DNA of 64,000 nucleotides from Symbiodinium microadriaticum (lineage: Eukaryota > Sar > Dinophyceae > Suessiales > Symbiodiniaceae). Where the stretch lies: contig LSRX01000183.1 of NCBI GenBank assembly GCA_001939145.1, positions 19,068 through 83,067 of the forward strand. The letters run 5' to 3'. The notes beneath the pieces are model-generated. The model was not told where the DNA came from and made no database searches. It saw nothing but the letters and a program-made list of their open reading frames with translations. A program made the position numbers and the translations under genes. Every line of letters starts with the position of its first letter. The stretch's first letter is position 1. Below are positions 23,832 to 35,060 of this stretch, piece after piece.

Positions 23832-26615
23832 GCTGTCTTCGTCATTGCCTTTGCAGCTTGTATTGGCTGTTGCGGTTGCGGCGATCTTGCCATGATCGCC
23901 TTGCTAACATCGACACTGCTGCAGCCGCAGCCGATAAGTATCGTAATGCTGCTGCGGCTGTTGCGAGGCTGATTTGTATAAAAATGCCACTTGTGCTGCC
24001 ATGCTTGATGTTCCAGCAAATACCTTTGAACCCGTGCATCGTTTTGAATGCCTTGGGTCGCTTGTGACGAATGGAGTTTGGAGGGCTTTGCCTTCCCTCG
24101 TGGATCTTTACGACTGGGGGGGGGATCAGGCGATTGGTCTGAGCGTCCCGGGCTTTGGCTTGACCGTATCCTGCCGAGTTGCAACATGCGCCGCGCACTG
24201 ATCCAGCTTCTTTCCCACCTCCGCCTGCAGAGCTGGAGCAGGAGATCTTGGGCTCTGCCTGTGTTGAACTTTTAGTTTCCTTTAGGACTGATTTGACTCT
24301 CGCAGGGCCTTGTGCAGTAACACGAGCTGCACACTTATTGGGCGGATTAAGGCTAAAGGTTTAGACTCTTCGCAGCCTACTTCAAGTAACAACCAGCCGA
24401 AATTTTTCGGAGGGCACTCAAAAGATTCGGAGCCTCGTTTAGGACTATCTGGCTCCTCCTTTCCTGGCTTCATCTTGCCCCTCCTTGGAACCAAACTTCT
24501 CCCCTCAACCGTAAATGTCTCATCCTAAGCCTGGAAGATCATCTCGAACGACCCAACGACAGAGATACTTGTTTTGAGGATACACTATCAGATGTTTTAT
24601 TAATACCAGTCGGCCATTGTTCTCCTGCGATATTTCAACCCATGAGCTTGATCAGGGGCTCTGTATATCAGGAAGGCAAAGCGGGGAACTTCTAGTAGAG
24701 TCGCGGCGATTCGCCCTCGTGTGATCCACACTTTGGGTACTCCACTTCCTACACCATCAAACGTGCTAAATCCATTCCTACGAATCTAAAGGCTACCCGG
24801 CTACCAATGCCATGATTAGCAGTGTCATCTGTGTTGGTATTGTGATTCTTCTCATAGTAGTCTTGGTACTCGCATCTGCAAGTACTGCGAGGCATCGAAG
24901 CCCTCCTCGAAGGTTCAGGGAGTGTCGGGTTCCTTTATTCGGCTACCTCAGAGAGTCTCATGGGAAAAGCATAGCTTCGATTGGAAGTGCCATGCTAACG
25001 TCTCGGAGCTTGGAGCGTCCAAACCTGGCGGTTGGGTTGGCTTGTTGGTATGCGCCACTTGCAAGCCAGGGCTCCTCTAGGTTGTTATCGTTTTTGAGAA
25101 AGGGGGCCTCAACATCGCACGGGGGATTAGGCAGTCAAGGCTTGGCTTTTTGCGATGCCGCGCTGTCGTCGAAGTCCAACGTTCCTTCATCGTGCAGCCC
25201 TGCTCTGGCTCCACCGGTTCTGGTGCTTCTCTTTCGGCGCCAGAACTGCTGTCGGTTGACAGATGTACCGGGAACCTCCTTGTGCGGTGACTTTCATGAC
25301 TGCGGTGGGAAATTCCTCATGGAGCCTCCCTGTATCCCTGGGAAGCTGCATTTTCAGGAGGGGGCGGGGTCGGCGGCAGAGAAGCTCTCAAGTCGACCTG
25401 GTCCTGTTGTACCGACTGCGCTGCCTCTGCAGGCACCGCGGCATATCCGCGGACATCGGGCGATTTTGGGCCTTGTGCCTGCGCTCCGATGCACATGAGC
25501 TCTTTAAAGCTGTCGAAGTTCGTGGAAGCCGTCAGCGCCTCCAGAAAATCCCAGAACTCGGCGACACGGATGCCTGAGCTGGGAGGGATGTAGGAGGGCT
25601 CGCATCCGGGGAGGTAGTCATCGGGAGCTCGCAGCGCTGCAAAGTCTCGAAGGTCCGCGAGATGCTCGCGGAAGTCTTCCAGGCTGAAACCCTCCTCCTG
25701 TACCACTGCTCTCAGCTGCCGCTCAAAGAGCTCGCTGTACTTTTCGTGCAGCTCTGTCCAAATCAGAGGGCAGGAGCCGTCGGCACAGGGCTCCGAAAAG
25801 GCTTGGGCGTGTTGGCTGATGAAATCGCGGACCTCTGTGGCAAAGGCCGGCTCGCAAAGGCCGCGAAGGAAGGGCGCAAGCTGCCAGTCCACCCGGCAAG
25901 CTGCCGCCTCGTTCATGCGGACGGACAGGCATCCGTGACGCTAGGATGAGTTGATGCTGAGACTGGAGACTTGAGCCACAAAGACATGGCTCAAAGGCTA
26001 CTAGGCCCTAGGCCCGAACCCGAAACGTGAAGACAAAGCCCCAGCTTTCGGGCCTTTTCGGCCCAAGTCAAGGACTGGTCCTTGAGGGGCTTGTTCCAAC
26101 CTCAGCGCCGAGTTCTGTCCGGGGCGTACACCCATGAACCTGCGCTACTCCTCACGCTCTAAGCGAGCCTGTGGAAAGCAAGTTCATTTTATCAGAAAAA
26201 ACAGATTCTCCTGAAGAGCGAAGGCCGCGAATGCCATCCGCTCTACTCTGGGTGGGAGCTGGAGCTGCGTGGACTCTACGGTTGGTTCCTTCGTTGAAAC
26301 CGCTGAAGCAACTGGCAAGGTTGAACACAGTTTTAGGGTCCAGCGCCCTCGGCAATGTATTAGAAGAGGGGCTGCGGTGCACATTGACTGTGAAGCCTGC
26401 AACCTCAAAGCCTGCCCCCGACGGAAACTTCAGGGACTGAAGATCTTCCGACATCTAGAAGCTGAGTGCAGAATCTGCAGCATTACCCGCAACTTTCCAG
26501 TTTCTACCTTTCGGCCCAGCCGGAGTCCAGCCCAGAAGCTCAAGTCCAGATCGTCGCGGACGTACGTCGTGGGAAAGAGAGTGTCGTCCCAGTCGAAGAT
26601 GAGCAGTGTCTGCGC
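18897..26615 (-). CDS. HAD-superfamily hydrolase (DWDDT motif), multi-exon
   Basis: Minus-strand exons, high to low: 26615-26540 (LLIFDWDDTLFPTTYVRDDL), 23501-23413 (GKVVLVTLARAPWVSESCK), 22813-22777 (SPALPELRESEY), 22418-22350 (VPIVYAQEGIQVDYNKSQM), 22045-22001 (EIERFWSAVKGKAIA), 21618-21583 (ARECRQFYSQYE), 20955-20917 (GQSWKNVISIGDS), 19603-19506 (VDVGGHMYKVRTKTFPG), 19097-19059 (MVDEPTIEELTVE) and 18980-18897 (VEMLKAWLPLMVKLETGAG, stop TAG). DWDDT is HAD motif I (nucleophile and acid/base Asp), the Thr of LVTLA fits motif II, and SIGDS fits motif IV. The order and phases of neighbouring exons agree with protist HAD proteins as I recall them. At least one exon is missing between 26540 and 23501, one between 20917 and 19603, and the 5' exons are missing. 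Donors mix GT (22777, 19506), GC (26540, 23413, 22001, 21583, 19059) and GA (22350, 20917). Substrate unknown. A BART-domain ORF lies inside the first unresolved intron. Confidence 0.85.
20166..20190. repeat. (GA)n microsatellite in a HAD intron
   Basis: About twelve GA units. Confidence 0.9.
23733..23834. repeat. (GTT)n trinucleotide microsatellite in a HAD intron
   Basis: About 30 GTT (AAC on the other strand) units with few GCT/GTC interruptions. Poly-Val, Leu, Cys and Thr frames through it are artefacts. Confidence 0.95.
25317..25916 (-). CDS. BART-domain (ARL2-binding-protein-like) protein, intronless; likely retrogene
   Basis: A 199-codon ORF runs from ATG 25916 to TGA 25317 with no intron. 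Residues about 10-135 resemble the BART domain of ARL2BP and CFAP36: a helical start (WQLAPFLRGLCEPAFATEVR), then FI..H...F, then LHEKYSELFERQLRAVV, an Asp/Glu-rich helix, and the typical end DFLEALTASTNFDSFKELM. BART proteins bind ARL2/ARL3-type small GTPases, often at cilia or mitochondria. The tail after residue 140 is low-complexity and Pro/Ala-rich. An in-frame TAG lies nine codons upstream of the ATG, so this is the first usable start unless exons exist upstream. A decayed tandem spliced leader ends 53 nt upstream of the ATG. It sits on the same strand inside a large intron of the HAD gene, whose own exons are tiny, so insertion of a retroposed mRNA is the simplest reading (inference). 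The same frame continues protein-like for about 45 codons after the stop, so the tail may once have been longer. Confidence 0.8.
   Translation of the reverse strand: MNEAAACRVDWQLAPFLRGLCEPAFATEVRDFISQHAQAFSEPCADGSCPLIWTELHEKYSELFERQLRAVVQEEGFSLEDFREHLADLRDFAALRAPDDYLPGCEPSYIPPSSGIRVAEFWDFLEALTASTNFDSFKELMCIGAQAQGPKSPDVRGYAAVPAEAAQSVQQDQVDLRASLPPTPPPPENAASQGYREAP
25970..26004 (-). other. Degenerate tandem dinoflagellate spliced-leader relic
   Basis: Read on the minus strand from 26002 to 25970, the sequence starts with GTAGCC, passes through TTTGAGCCATGTC and ends in TTTGTGGCTCAAG. The known DinoSL is DCCGUAGCCAUUUUGGCUCAAG. A full SL followed by a truncated SL, as left by repeated trans-splicing and retroposition, gives GTAGCC, ATTTTGGCTCAAG, CCATTTTGGCTCAAG. 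By hand alignment about 25 of 34 positions match, and the final GGCTCAAG is exact. It lies directly upstream of the intronless BART ORF and in the same orientation, which is what makes it credible. Confidence 0.65.
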
Positions 26616-27459
26616 CTTGTCCTTGTTTGGTTTACTGTCTCTCTCGCTCGGTCTCCTGCGCCCTACAACAGAACCGGCGAAATGTGGAATCTTGCACCTC
26701 AAGCCCATCTAAAGTCATTGTGAATGGAAGCATCTTTGAGGCGATCTTCACTGCGACAATGTGCACACTCGTCTTGTGACGCGGATATGTTACGATTAAG
26801 ATTACCGCCATCATCTGTGTTCATTGACGTCATGACTAAAGTTTGAATGAGGCTGAAAGCAAAAGTCGCTCAATCTTAAGTGAAGCAGCACTCCATTCAA
26901 CACCAAACACCCGCATGCATGCAATGAGCACGTGTGGTGACAGGGCTTTCGGTAACTACGAATATAACCCGGTAAAGTACTTGGACACCCCTAAAGGCAC
27001 GCGCATCTAGTCTCCACTACCGTTTGGGCCGTGCAGCCCCAAACCAAAATCTGCACCCTAACCTCCGCAACACTTATGAAAATCTGCCGCCTGCTAACTC
27101 TGGAAATGCTGTATTTCCTAAAAAAGCGTTTCAGATGCGTTTGAGATCCGTTTGGGGTTGTCTGGGAGGTTGCGTTTTCGGTCCGTTTTGGATGCGTTTG
27201 GGATCCGTTTGGGTTGAGCTGGGATGCGTTTAAAGTGCGTTTCGGGGTCCGTTTTGAGCGTGTTTGGAGTCTCGTGGTTCATATTGTGGGTTCTGTGACA
27301 CGGACTTGGTTGACTAAGCCTCCGAAAACCTGACCCCCCAAACCCTGCCGTAATCCGGCAAAACCCGGATCCTATACCGAAGCTTCAAACCAAGGAAGTC
27401 GCCCCAATGACGTCTCTAACCAGCTTAAATTAGCTTTCAAAAAACCGTACAACGACAAC
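26616..27459. other. No defended gene; 5' exons of the HAD gene may lie here
   Basis: A short tandem array occupies 27131-27260 (listed separately). I see no other structure. Confidence 0.3.
27131..27260. repeat. Short degenerate tandem array, GATGCGTTTGGGATCCGTTT-type
   Basis: Units built on GATGCGTTTGAGATCCGTTT, GGTTGCGTTTTCGGTCCGTT, GATGCGTTTGGGATCCGTTT and GGGATGCGTTTAAAGTGCGT follow head to tail at about 25-30 bp spacing. No coding pattern is seen. Confidence 0.7.
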
Positions 27460-27534
27460 GAGGCGCCGCGAAGAAGGCCTGTGAGTTTCGCCTGCCCAGC
27501 GGTGCTGTGGCCAGCGTGCCTCCGCGGGGATTCT
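27460..27534 (-). CDS. Exon of an unknown protein
   Basis: After GACAG| the frame reads (x)NPRGGTLATAPLGRRNSQAF then FAAP and ends at CCTC|GTTGTC. Third positions are mostly G/C and both splice edges fit (2+72+1 bases). The plus strand also has a GTGAGT at 27481, but its reading is less protein-like. No family recognised; neighbours unknown. Confidence 0.45.
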
Positions 27535-30525
27535 CTGTCGTTTTTACAAGGGTTTGGGTTTAGTGGGGTCGGGCTTGGGATTCTCCAGGGCTTTCCTGGC
27601 TCTTTGGGAAGACAGGCCGTTCACCGCGACCCGGCATCGGTCCTGTAACCTTCACCCAAATTGTGAGGATCTTGAGATTCCGGCACAACAGTTACACCGG
27701 CCCGGGGCTGCTCAGAGAAGGCAGCACACAGTTGCAAAATTCTCGTTGGTCCGAAAGTGCATGCTCCAAGCGGCTGTTGCTGCCCGCGTACAGCACGAGC
27801 TCCTTCGACTTTCCGTACCTCATCTATCCCACTACACTTGTAGTGCTGCATCCGCAAATTGGCTTGAGAGAGGTCAATGGGACTGTAACCCATTCCAATA
27901 GCAAACCCTTGAGGACTCAATATGCACACATGCTTTCCTAAGGTCAGGGCTGAGAGCAGCTTCAAGAATCTGTGCAACAAGCGGCTGGTAGTGGGAGTGC
28001 GCCTTCCCAGATCCTTCCCAGAGGACTTGTGCTGTCATCCTCAGGGAGTGTGTGGCGGGAATGGGTGATGACCGAAGTTATTGACGATCTACTCAAAAAG
28101 ATAAACACAGCAAAACACAGACTGACACTGGGAGTATTGAGATTGTCTCGGCTTCGCCTTCGGCCTTCGGCCTGCGGCCTCCCTGCCGAGCTTTGCCAAG
28201 CGTCTTCGTGGTGTCGAAAGACAAGATGACGCCCACCTTTGCCAGGAGTCTACTCTCGCAACCCATGTGATCCGAACCGGTACCACAAGTACAGGGCCTT
28301 TCCAGCGCCGCCGTCCTGGCCAAGAGCGTTAGCAACTTTGTAACTAGTTCAACTGTTTCTGTTGCAAATTTGACTCTTCTCGTCTTGCCATGGCTGATTT
28401 TCCGCATTCTCAGAGCTTGTGTCTCGCATAATGCTCTTGATTCTGGTCAATGCAGGACGTTTGTTCTGCAGCATCTGATTTGGCTAGTGCTTTTGCGTGA
28501 CCCACCACCAAAACGATTGCCGGATGCTATCGTTCATTGTGCGGACAGAGAAACTCCGAGAGCAAAGGGACTCGAAGAGATTCTGGGACATTGGGGCGTA
28601 GGGTTTGTGCACCAGCCTCTAGTCATAAGAAAAGGACTACAATTTCACCCAAAACCGTCACCTTCACCTGATATCATTGAGCACGACGGGCCAGTTCTTC
28701 AGCCCAGCTTTAGCCAGCGTCCAGCAACTTCAGCATGCCGCAGATTAAACGCCTGTAGTGCTGCAAAGGCTGAGGTTTCTAGATCAAGTCTGTTCCCATT
28801 AGTGCACCCTAGAAATTCGGGCGTCGCGGACCCTCGTTAAAGTACATGGCCTGGGGGGCTTGCACGAAGCGAGGCAGCGCAACTTATCCATGTGCTCTGT
28901 ACCACTGTGCCACTTTGCTTCGGTCCTCCTGACCCCGCTGCCAGTCCGGGCCACGCTGCACGCGCAGATTCCTGAGACCATCTCCCGCCTTCTCCCAAAA
29001 ACCAAGGCTCCGGGCCGGGGCTCCCGAATACTTATTGGATCTTGTTGGGCGATCCTCTTTCGAGCCCGAACTCCCCTCGCATGTGGGGTGCAAGGTTCGA
29101 TTGCCATGGGCCCTACTAGCTGAGCCTTCCAACGTATGTACTGCTTCTCTTGCTTACCATGTGTTTTTGCAACCCAACGATGAAAATCCAATGGAGGGTC
29201 TAGATAGTGTCGCTACAGCAATTCAGGACTGATACCTTTCTCAGTAAGAGCACTACTGCTTTTGTCGATCATCATCTCCGCACTTGGCTAGCGATGGCAG
29301 TGACAAGAACGCTGGCTGTCATTGATGTCGCCCACTGTGCTTGCGAGTCTCTGCTACTATTTCTGTCACTTTCATTCATTCCACCAGTACGACGATTTGC
29401 TCCCGCACCGGATGGCAGTGTTGCTGCTGCCGCTATTGCTACTAGCAGTGCATATTGCTGCCAGTACTACGCCGACGACGACTACTGCTACCGCTGCGAC
29501 TGCAATGGTTGCTACTGCAACCACGACTGCTATCACCTCTACCGCGTACTTACGGCCACGGCACTTCGAAATGTGTGTACCCAGGTGCTGTCGGGTGGAT
29601 TGATCATTCACGGACGCTACATCCAAGGATTCTGGAATCTCTGGCTGTTGAAGGAAAGGAGCACCGCGATGTTGTCCGGCGTGACCGGTTGGGGGCCCTT
29701 GGCGTCTGCGGGCACCTGCCAGCAGGTTGTGGGGTCAAGGCTCAGAGCATGGCCTCTGGGCTTCGAGTGGTTTCGCTCTGAAGGGCTTCGGGTCTCAGGG
29801 TCTAGACTGGTTTAAAGCATACATCAGCTTTTTGCGCTCCAGGTTCTAGGGTCCCAGGGTTAGCTAGCCAAGCTGCAACAGGAAAGAAGGATGTGGCAAC
29901 CCAGGCACACATTGAGCCCAGACTGCGTTCTGAGTTGCCCGCAACCCAGGCTTTAGCAAAATCCGATGAACATGATGATGGTGATGATTGCAACTTTTCG
30001 CTGCCATTTGTATTCCTGCAACGACTGCTCAAGCCGGTTCGGCCTAAACCACAAGCGATCCTGCGACAGACATCGACTGTCTGCGACGTGAATGACAGCA
30101 GAGATTCGTGGCCTGAATATTGAGCGAGCCCCGTGCATTGGGTGCAGGAAAGTTTTCTGATCGACAACCGCTTGGTTGAAGACCGGTTTTCTTGTGTCTG
30201 CTCAGTCCAGGAAGTGCTGGGGAGTAGAGAATCCCAGACTCAAGGCCCAAACCTTTCGCGGGTGTTTGAGGACTGCCATTGTACTCAGTCTTGGTTGAAC
30301 TTGTCGACATCTGTTGATTTCGATGCCATAGTCTTGCTGCTGTCCTTGTTATGGCTCCTCATATCAGAGTACCGGGCTCGAATTCTGCGCCTCTTAACTC
30401 CCTAAAGAACGCGAGTCATTCTTTTGCAGGAGAAGGGCATGCCTTCTATAGTCGTGACAAATCTGGCTACAAAATCGTCACCCTCAAGCTCGAGCCTTAA
30501 AAACGGCTCCATCCCGAAGGAACCC
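27535..30525. other. Mostly non-coding; a few coding-like minus patches
   Basis: Minus patches that look like protein but lack secure edges: about 27905-27830 (AIGMGYSPIDLSQANLRMQH), about 28250-28170 (RLLAKVGVILSFDTTKTLGK, ending in GGCCGAA-type repeats) and 28975-28884 (LRVQRGPDWQRGQEDRSKVA, then QWYRAHG and a stop; see findings). A trinucleotide-rich tract fills 29430-29550. Confidence 0.3.
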
Positions 30526-31018
30526 TCAAGCTTCCCGTAGCTCCTCCTCCAGCGACTGGGACCGGTTCAGGTAGTCCTCCATTGCCTGAGCACATGTGCA
30601 AATCCACATTCATACTCCCACAGCATGGACACCAAATACACGGGTGGTGCGCGCATTCTCTGCGAAGGGATACATCGAACTCATGTACTCCAAACCCGCG
30701 TGCAGGTTCAGTCGACCCCCACGGAACTGCAGATCCTGAATGGGTGGAGAACCCCTGGTAGCTTAAACTCTAAAGTCTGTGTGGAAGTCCGCCCCGAAGC
30801 AAAGTAAGGCCTGGGTTTTCCGGCGCTGCAGGCCCCAGGTGCCGTTGTCCCGGGTCTTCCTCGAGTTGCAGTCGCTTTAGGATGAAGGCCTCGTGGTGTG
30901 CTTGCTCTAGTGCCGTGGGCTCGGATTCGGGATACAGCAGTCCTCAAACTCCTTCTGCATCCCTAATATCACATTCCTGACGCTTCGAGGGAACGTGCAC
31001 TGGAAGGGAAACTCCTCT
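30526..31018 (-). CDS. Unknown coiled-coil-ended protein; possible 1-nt frameshift
   Basis: Terminal exon 30585-30526: after GTGCTCAG| it reads AMEDYLNRSQSLEEELREA and TGA, a short coiled-coil-like end. Upstream, 30942-30830 reads LLYPESEPTALEQAHHEAF then ILKRLQLEEDPGQRHLGP, with G/C-ending codons, and ends at CCT|GCAGCG (GC donor, phase 0, matching the terminal exon). Immediately 5', about 31018-30942 reads EEFPFQCTFPRSVRNVILGM then QKEFED in another frame. The two join as one exon only if one base is missing near 30941; otherwise an acceptor at TTTGAG| (30943) starts the lower part. Family not recognised. Confidence 0.55.
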
Positions 31019-33404
31019 CTACATTGTCCCGTGCTGAAACACCGAAGACTTGAAGCCGTGAGTGCTCTGGGTGTCTTCGACCACAACCCCCCCCACCGGA
31101 AGCCGCCTGGCCCCAACCTGACGCCTTGAAGCTTTCTACTGGCTGTCCCAAGCCTGGAATTGCCGCCGATTTGCCTTAACCATAGTCGTAAGACCTTTAA
31201 GCTCTCCCAACTCACAGAAAGCACCCAAGTGCCCCAATCTACGCTGCGCCGAGCAGCTGGCGCTTGAAAGGCATCAGTTGATTCACACCGTCTTGCCTGA
31301 GGGGCAAAGAGCGAAGACGTGCTATGACAGACTCTCAACGTTCTTTGTGCTGCTGCTAGGAGTGTAGTGCAGGGCACGTGATCCTGCATGAAGAAGATGC
31401 TCAGAGGGATGCTCATAGGGCCGTTGTGAGGGATATGACAATGAGATCAGGTTGTCGGCCGATAGATGGAGAAGAGGGTGGTGATCCTGATGATCATGAC
31501 GATGTTCGGGGTCGAAGTGGAGACGATGCTGGTGCCGCTGATTTCTGGGGTGGTGGTGCTCGTTTCCGTGCTGACGACTAGAGGGATGTTGAATGCCGAT
31601 GACCTTGATGGCAGCGGTACCAACAAGCCAATAAAGGCACCGGCACTGTTGATGTTGAATTGAAGATGATGCCGTGATGATGGCAGGAACGACAAAGTTG
31701 GGGAAGTGCCAGGTCGGCTAGCTTTTGTGATTTTTTTTTAAAATGTTGTCTGCGGTTAAGGCACAGCGAATTGGATTGCAGGATGTGTGGTTTCGATACA
31801 GGGTTCACGATGTCGGGGGTGTGGCGGCGGTGGTGAAAGAAAATGGTTGGAAACATGACGAAAACACCCCTCACAGGCTCTCAAGTACCACTGTTCAGGG
31901 TTTTCTGGAGGGAGCGGCCGGGCACAAGTTGTGAAAGCGATTCTTCTGATCGCGGGGAAAAGATCGTCTCGCCTATTCAGACACCTAAACCACATTATCC
32001 GGAAGGCGGGCATCCCCTGAATCCCAAGACTGACCTGCAAGCCCAAAGAGGTTAAATGATCCTGACAGGCATGCTCTCCATAGGCCTCCTACTTCCGATG
32101 GATTTGCAGCCTAGAAGCGAAATTCAGCAAATGAGCCTTTTCAGGACCACAGACTATCTCCCAAGGATCATGCCCAAACCCTGCGAAAGCCCTGCGAAAC
32201 CCCAGGACCTCCAGAAGTCCTGAACCCTAAGCGTATAGTCCCCAAACCATAAACCCCTCAGAACGCCTGAAGCCTCCTAAAGCCCCTGAAGCCTCCTAAA
32301 ACCCCCGAAGGCAGAATAAGCCTTCGATCTGTTTCTCTCCGGGCTACGGGTTGCTGGTCTTGCTGCTCACGCTTGGGATGTCGGACCCTTCCCTGCCACG
32401 TGGGGTTTCCTAAGGTTCGGGTCTTTGGGTTGCTTTTTGCAATTTTGTGGCCTTTGAAGGCTGTGATTCTGCAGCATACTTCCTTGACGTGGACATCCCA
32501 GTATGTGGTACATGTACTCTCTGCAAGGCCATGGAAAGAAGCGCATTATGGCATGTGAAAGCCTTGTAGAGACCTCGGCGCAGTTTACAACTTTTGTGGA
32601 ATGCAAGGCTTGTGGATCGCTCTGTGCAGATTTCTTACGACTATTGTTGCTTTGATTCGTTGTTGCTCTCGGAAGCCCGACATTTCTGAAACAACAGCTG
32701 CACATTCAAGGACTCGTGATCTCAGGACGAGAATGCGAACTAGAGCTAGCAACGGACTCACCCTCTCTGGCAAACCCAAGTCGTCCGAAGAGCCTAAGCC
32801 AGCAGCTCCATGAATGCGAAGTTCCAGAGCCCAAAGCATTGACACTCTGAACCGAAACCATGTCAAACCTGCACAACTGCTGTCATGTAACTTAAAGATG
32901 TTGGCACTGCTAAGGGTACAATGATGGGTTCTAGGTTTTATCTTCAACTTCTTCTCAATCCCAACATCTCCCTCCTTTCACTCCTGCCAACCCAAGAATC
33001 TGGTGCACTACATCTCTGTCGAACAGACACGGAACCGTGTATGTCTATGAACAAGGTGTATGCAATCTTCTGTATGTGTGCGTGCATGATCCGTGCGCAC
33101 GTGTATGATGTATGCATGTATATATCTACGTGGCCCTCCGCATTTCTTGTACATGCTTTTGGGGGTGTTTTGGGGTGCTGGAGGCTCCTTTTTGACTTGT
33201 AAGTCTTTGTTTAGCATCCCTGAACCATAGAACATGTCTGGAATCTCTAGAGAGCCCTATAAACCCGGGTAGCCAATCCTTGTAGCACGCATATAAAACC
33301 CTTCTAGAAGCCTCATTGACTGTCATAGACCCTTAATACTTAATAACAGCTCTACCTGAACTCCCCAAACCAAAGACCATGAAAACCCTTTTTCTGAACC
33401 CAGG

Positions 33405-33640
33405 CTCTCCCGCAAACCCTCAAGGCCCCAACCCCCTACCCCGTCCTACTGTATCCTAAACCCTACTAAACCCCTTTAAAGCTAAAAACCCCTCGAAACC
33501 CCAAACCCCTCTAAACCCTACTAAACCCCCTTAAACCCCTTTAAAAATTTAAAAAACCCCCTCGAAGCCCCAAACCCCCCTCTAAAAACCCCTTCTAAAA
33601 AGCCCCTCGAAACCCCTCGCTCAACCCGGGGCGGGGCCCG
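33405..33640. repeat. Degenerate telomere-like CCCTAAA block
   Basis: Many words such as AAACCCTACTAAACCCC, AAACCCCAAACCCC and TCTAAACCCTACTAAACC in one orientation. This is interstitial, not a chromosome end, since unrelated sequence continues on both sides. Confidence 0.8.
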
Positions 33641-34949
33641 CGCCCGAGGGACCCTGAGAGTAGGGGGTGTTATCAAAAAATGAAGACCTCTGAGGGCAAT
33701 CAAAAAGAAGGGGCTCAGGGGTTTTTGTCAGGGTTCAGGCTCTAGGGTTTAGTGTTGAAGGCATTGAGGAGCTTCAGAGAGTCGGGGGTTTTATGAAGAT
33801 TTTAGAGGATGGCTTTTGAGGGATGGGGATGCATGAAAGTTTCCCAGGACGTGGGAGGACTTGCAAGGCAGAAGGTGTCTGTATGGAGGCTTGCCCATGA
33901 CTTTAGGTTCTGTCGGGTGTTGTTTATGGGGCTTCGGAGTCTTCGGGTACAGGGCTTAGAGGCTTAGAGATCGGTGGGTCGTTCTTGGTGGACCTACCTG
34001 AACTTCAATGGCCGTGCGTATTGGCGACAGCGATCTGGAACGTTTTTGTAGTACATTTGGGCTAAGGCGGAGATGCACCGCCTATGGTTCAGGGTTTACC
34101 GGTTCGGCGCTCACTCTCGGACATGTTCTTGGTGCCACGGTCGGAAGTGAAACCTGTCTTTCAAGCGGAGTTGTTGCTTTAGGACGGCGCACAAGAAGTG
34201 TACCAAGTTTATGGGTTTTTGGGGGTTGACGGTTTCAAGAGTTTCAAGGATTTATGGACGCTTCCCAGCCTGCGCAACACTCGGCTCCGCTGAATTCGAT
34301 GACTGCTGCGACACCTCTGGCAGATTCTACTACATGAAATCATGCCGTAATGCATTAATAATAACTTTTCTTAGCATCGCGAGTATCATCGTTGCAATTA
34401 TTTCTATTTGTGCTATCATTAAGGATATGATTCTACAAATGCACTCCGAACACACCCTGCGAACAAGGCTTGTTCTGAACCTTGCATCAAAAAACACACC
34501 CCCTCAAACCCTAAAGCCCCGAAATATCCCAAACCCAACCAAGCTGAAGCCCGAAAGTCTCGAAGCCACAACCCCAAGCCTTTTGGGGGGCTCCAACGGC
34601 AGGATGAAGGTAAACAAAATGAAAGGTATGTGGATAACGTAGGGGCCGTCATTTTTTGAACAGGGTTCTGGGGAACAACACAATACTAGAGTGGAACAAG
34701 GAACCCTACAAAAACTAGCGTGAGTGTCAAGAACTCGAATTTGGGATTCTCTCGCCCACCCTGATTCTAGCCCCCTGGGGCCCGAAGCCCTGAAGCCAAA
34801 ACCCTTGGGTACCTTTTGGAAGGACTCTTGTTTGGTTTTATCCTCCCTCTCTCGCCCTGGCTCGGGGGAACAGATCCCTATCATAGTCCTATACGGCCCC
34901 TTACAGTAATCCCTATGACATCCCATTCCTCGTTCCCTCCTACGAACCA

Positions 34950-35060
34950 GGGAGTAGAAAGGGGACCCTAAATTTAGAGACGAACTAACTTCAAAAAGGG
35001 GAACCTTAATTTCAGAGAGCTACCCTAAACCCTAAACCTAAAGGGAGGGGACCCGAAATT
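34950..35060. repeat. Degenerate copies of the inverted-repeat element end
   Basis: GGGGACCCTAAATTTAGAGA (about 34965), GGGGAACCTTAATTTCAGAG (about 34999) and GGGACCCGAAATTTAGAGAA (about 35049) repeat the right terminus of the 13655-13757 element, mixed with CCCTAAACCC words. Confidence 0.6.

Noticed and set aside
23564..24187. Long poly-Cys, poly-Val, poly-Leu and poly-Thr ORFs
   Set aside because: Produced by the (GTT)n microsatellite.
24812..25498. 228-codon open frame on the plus strand
   Set aside because: Its downstream part is antisense to the BART ORF and its composition is not protein-like; the minus reading has a recognisable domain.
30489..30510. Minus GGAGCCGTTTTTAAGGCTCGAG resembling a spliced leader
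   Set aside because: Several mismatches, and no ORF or intronless gene follows.
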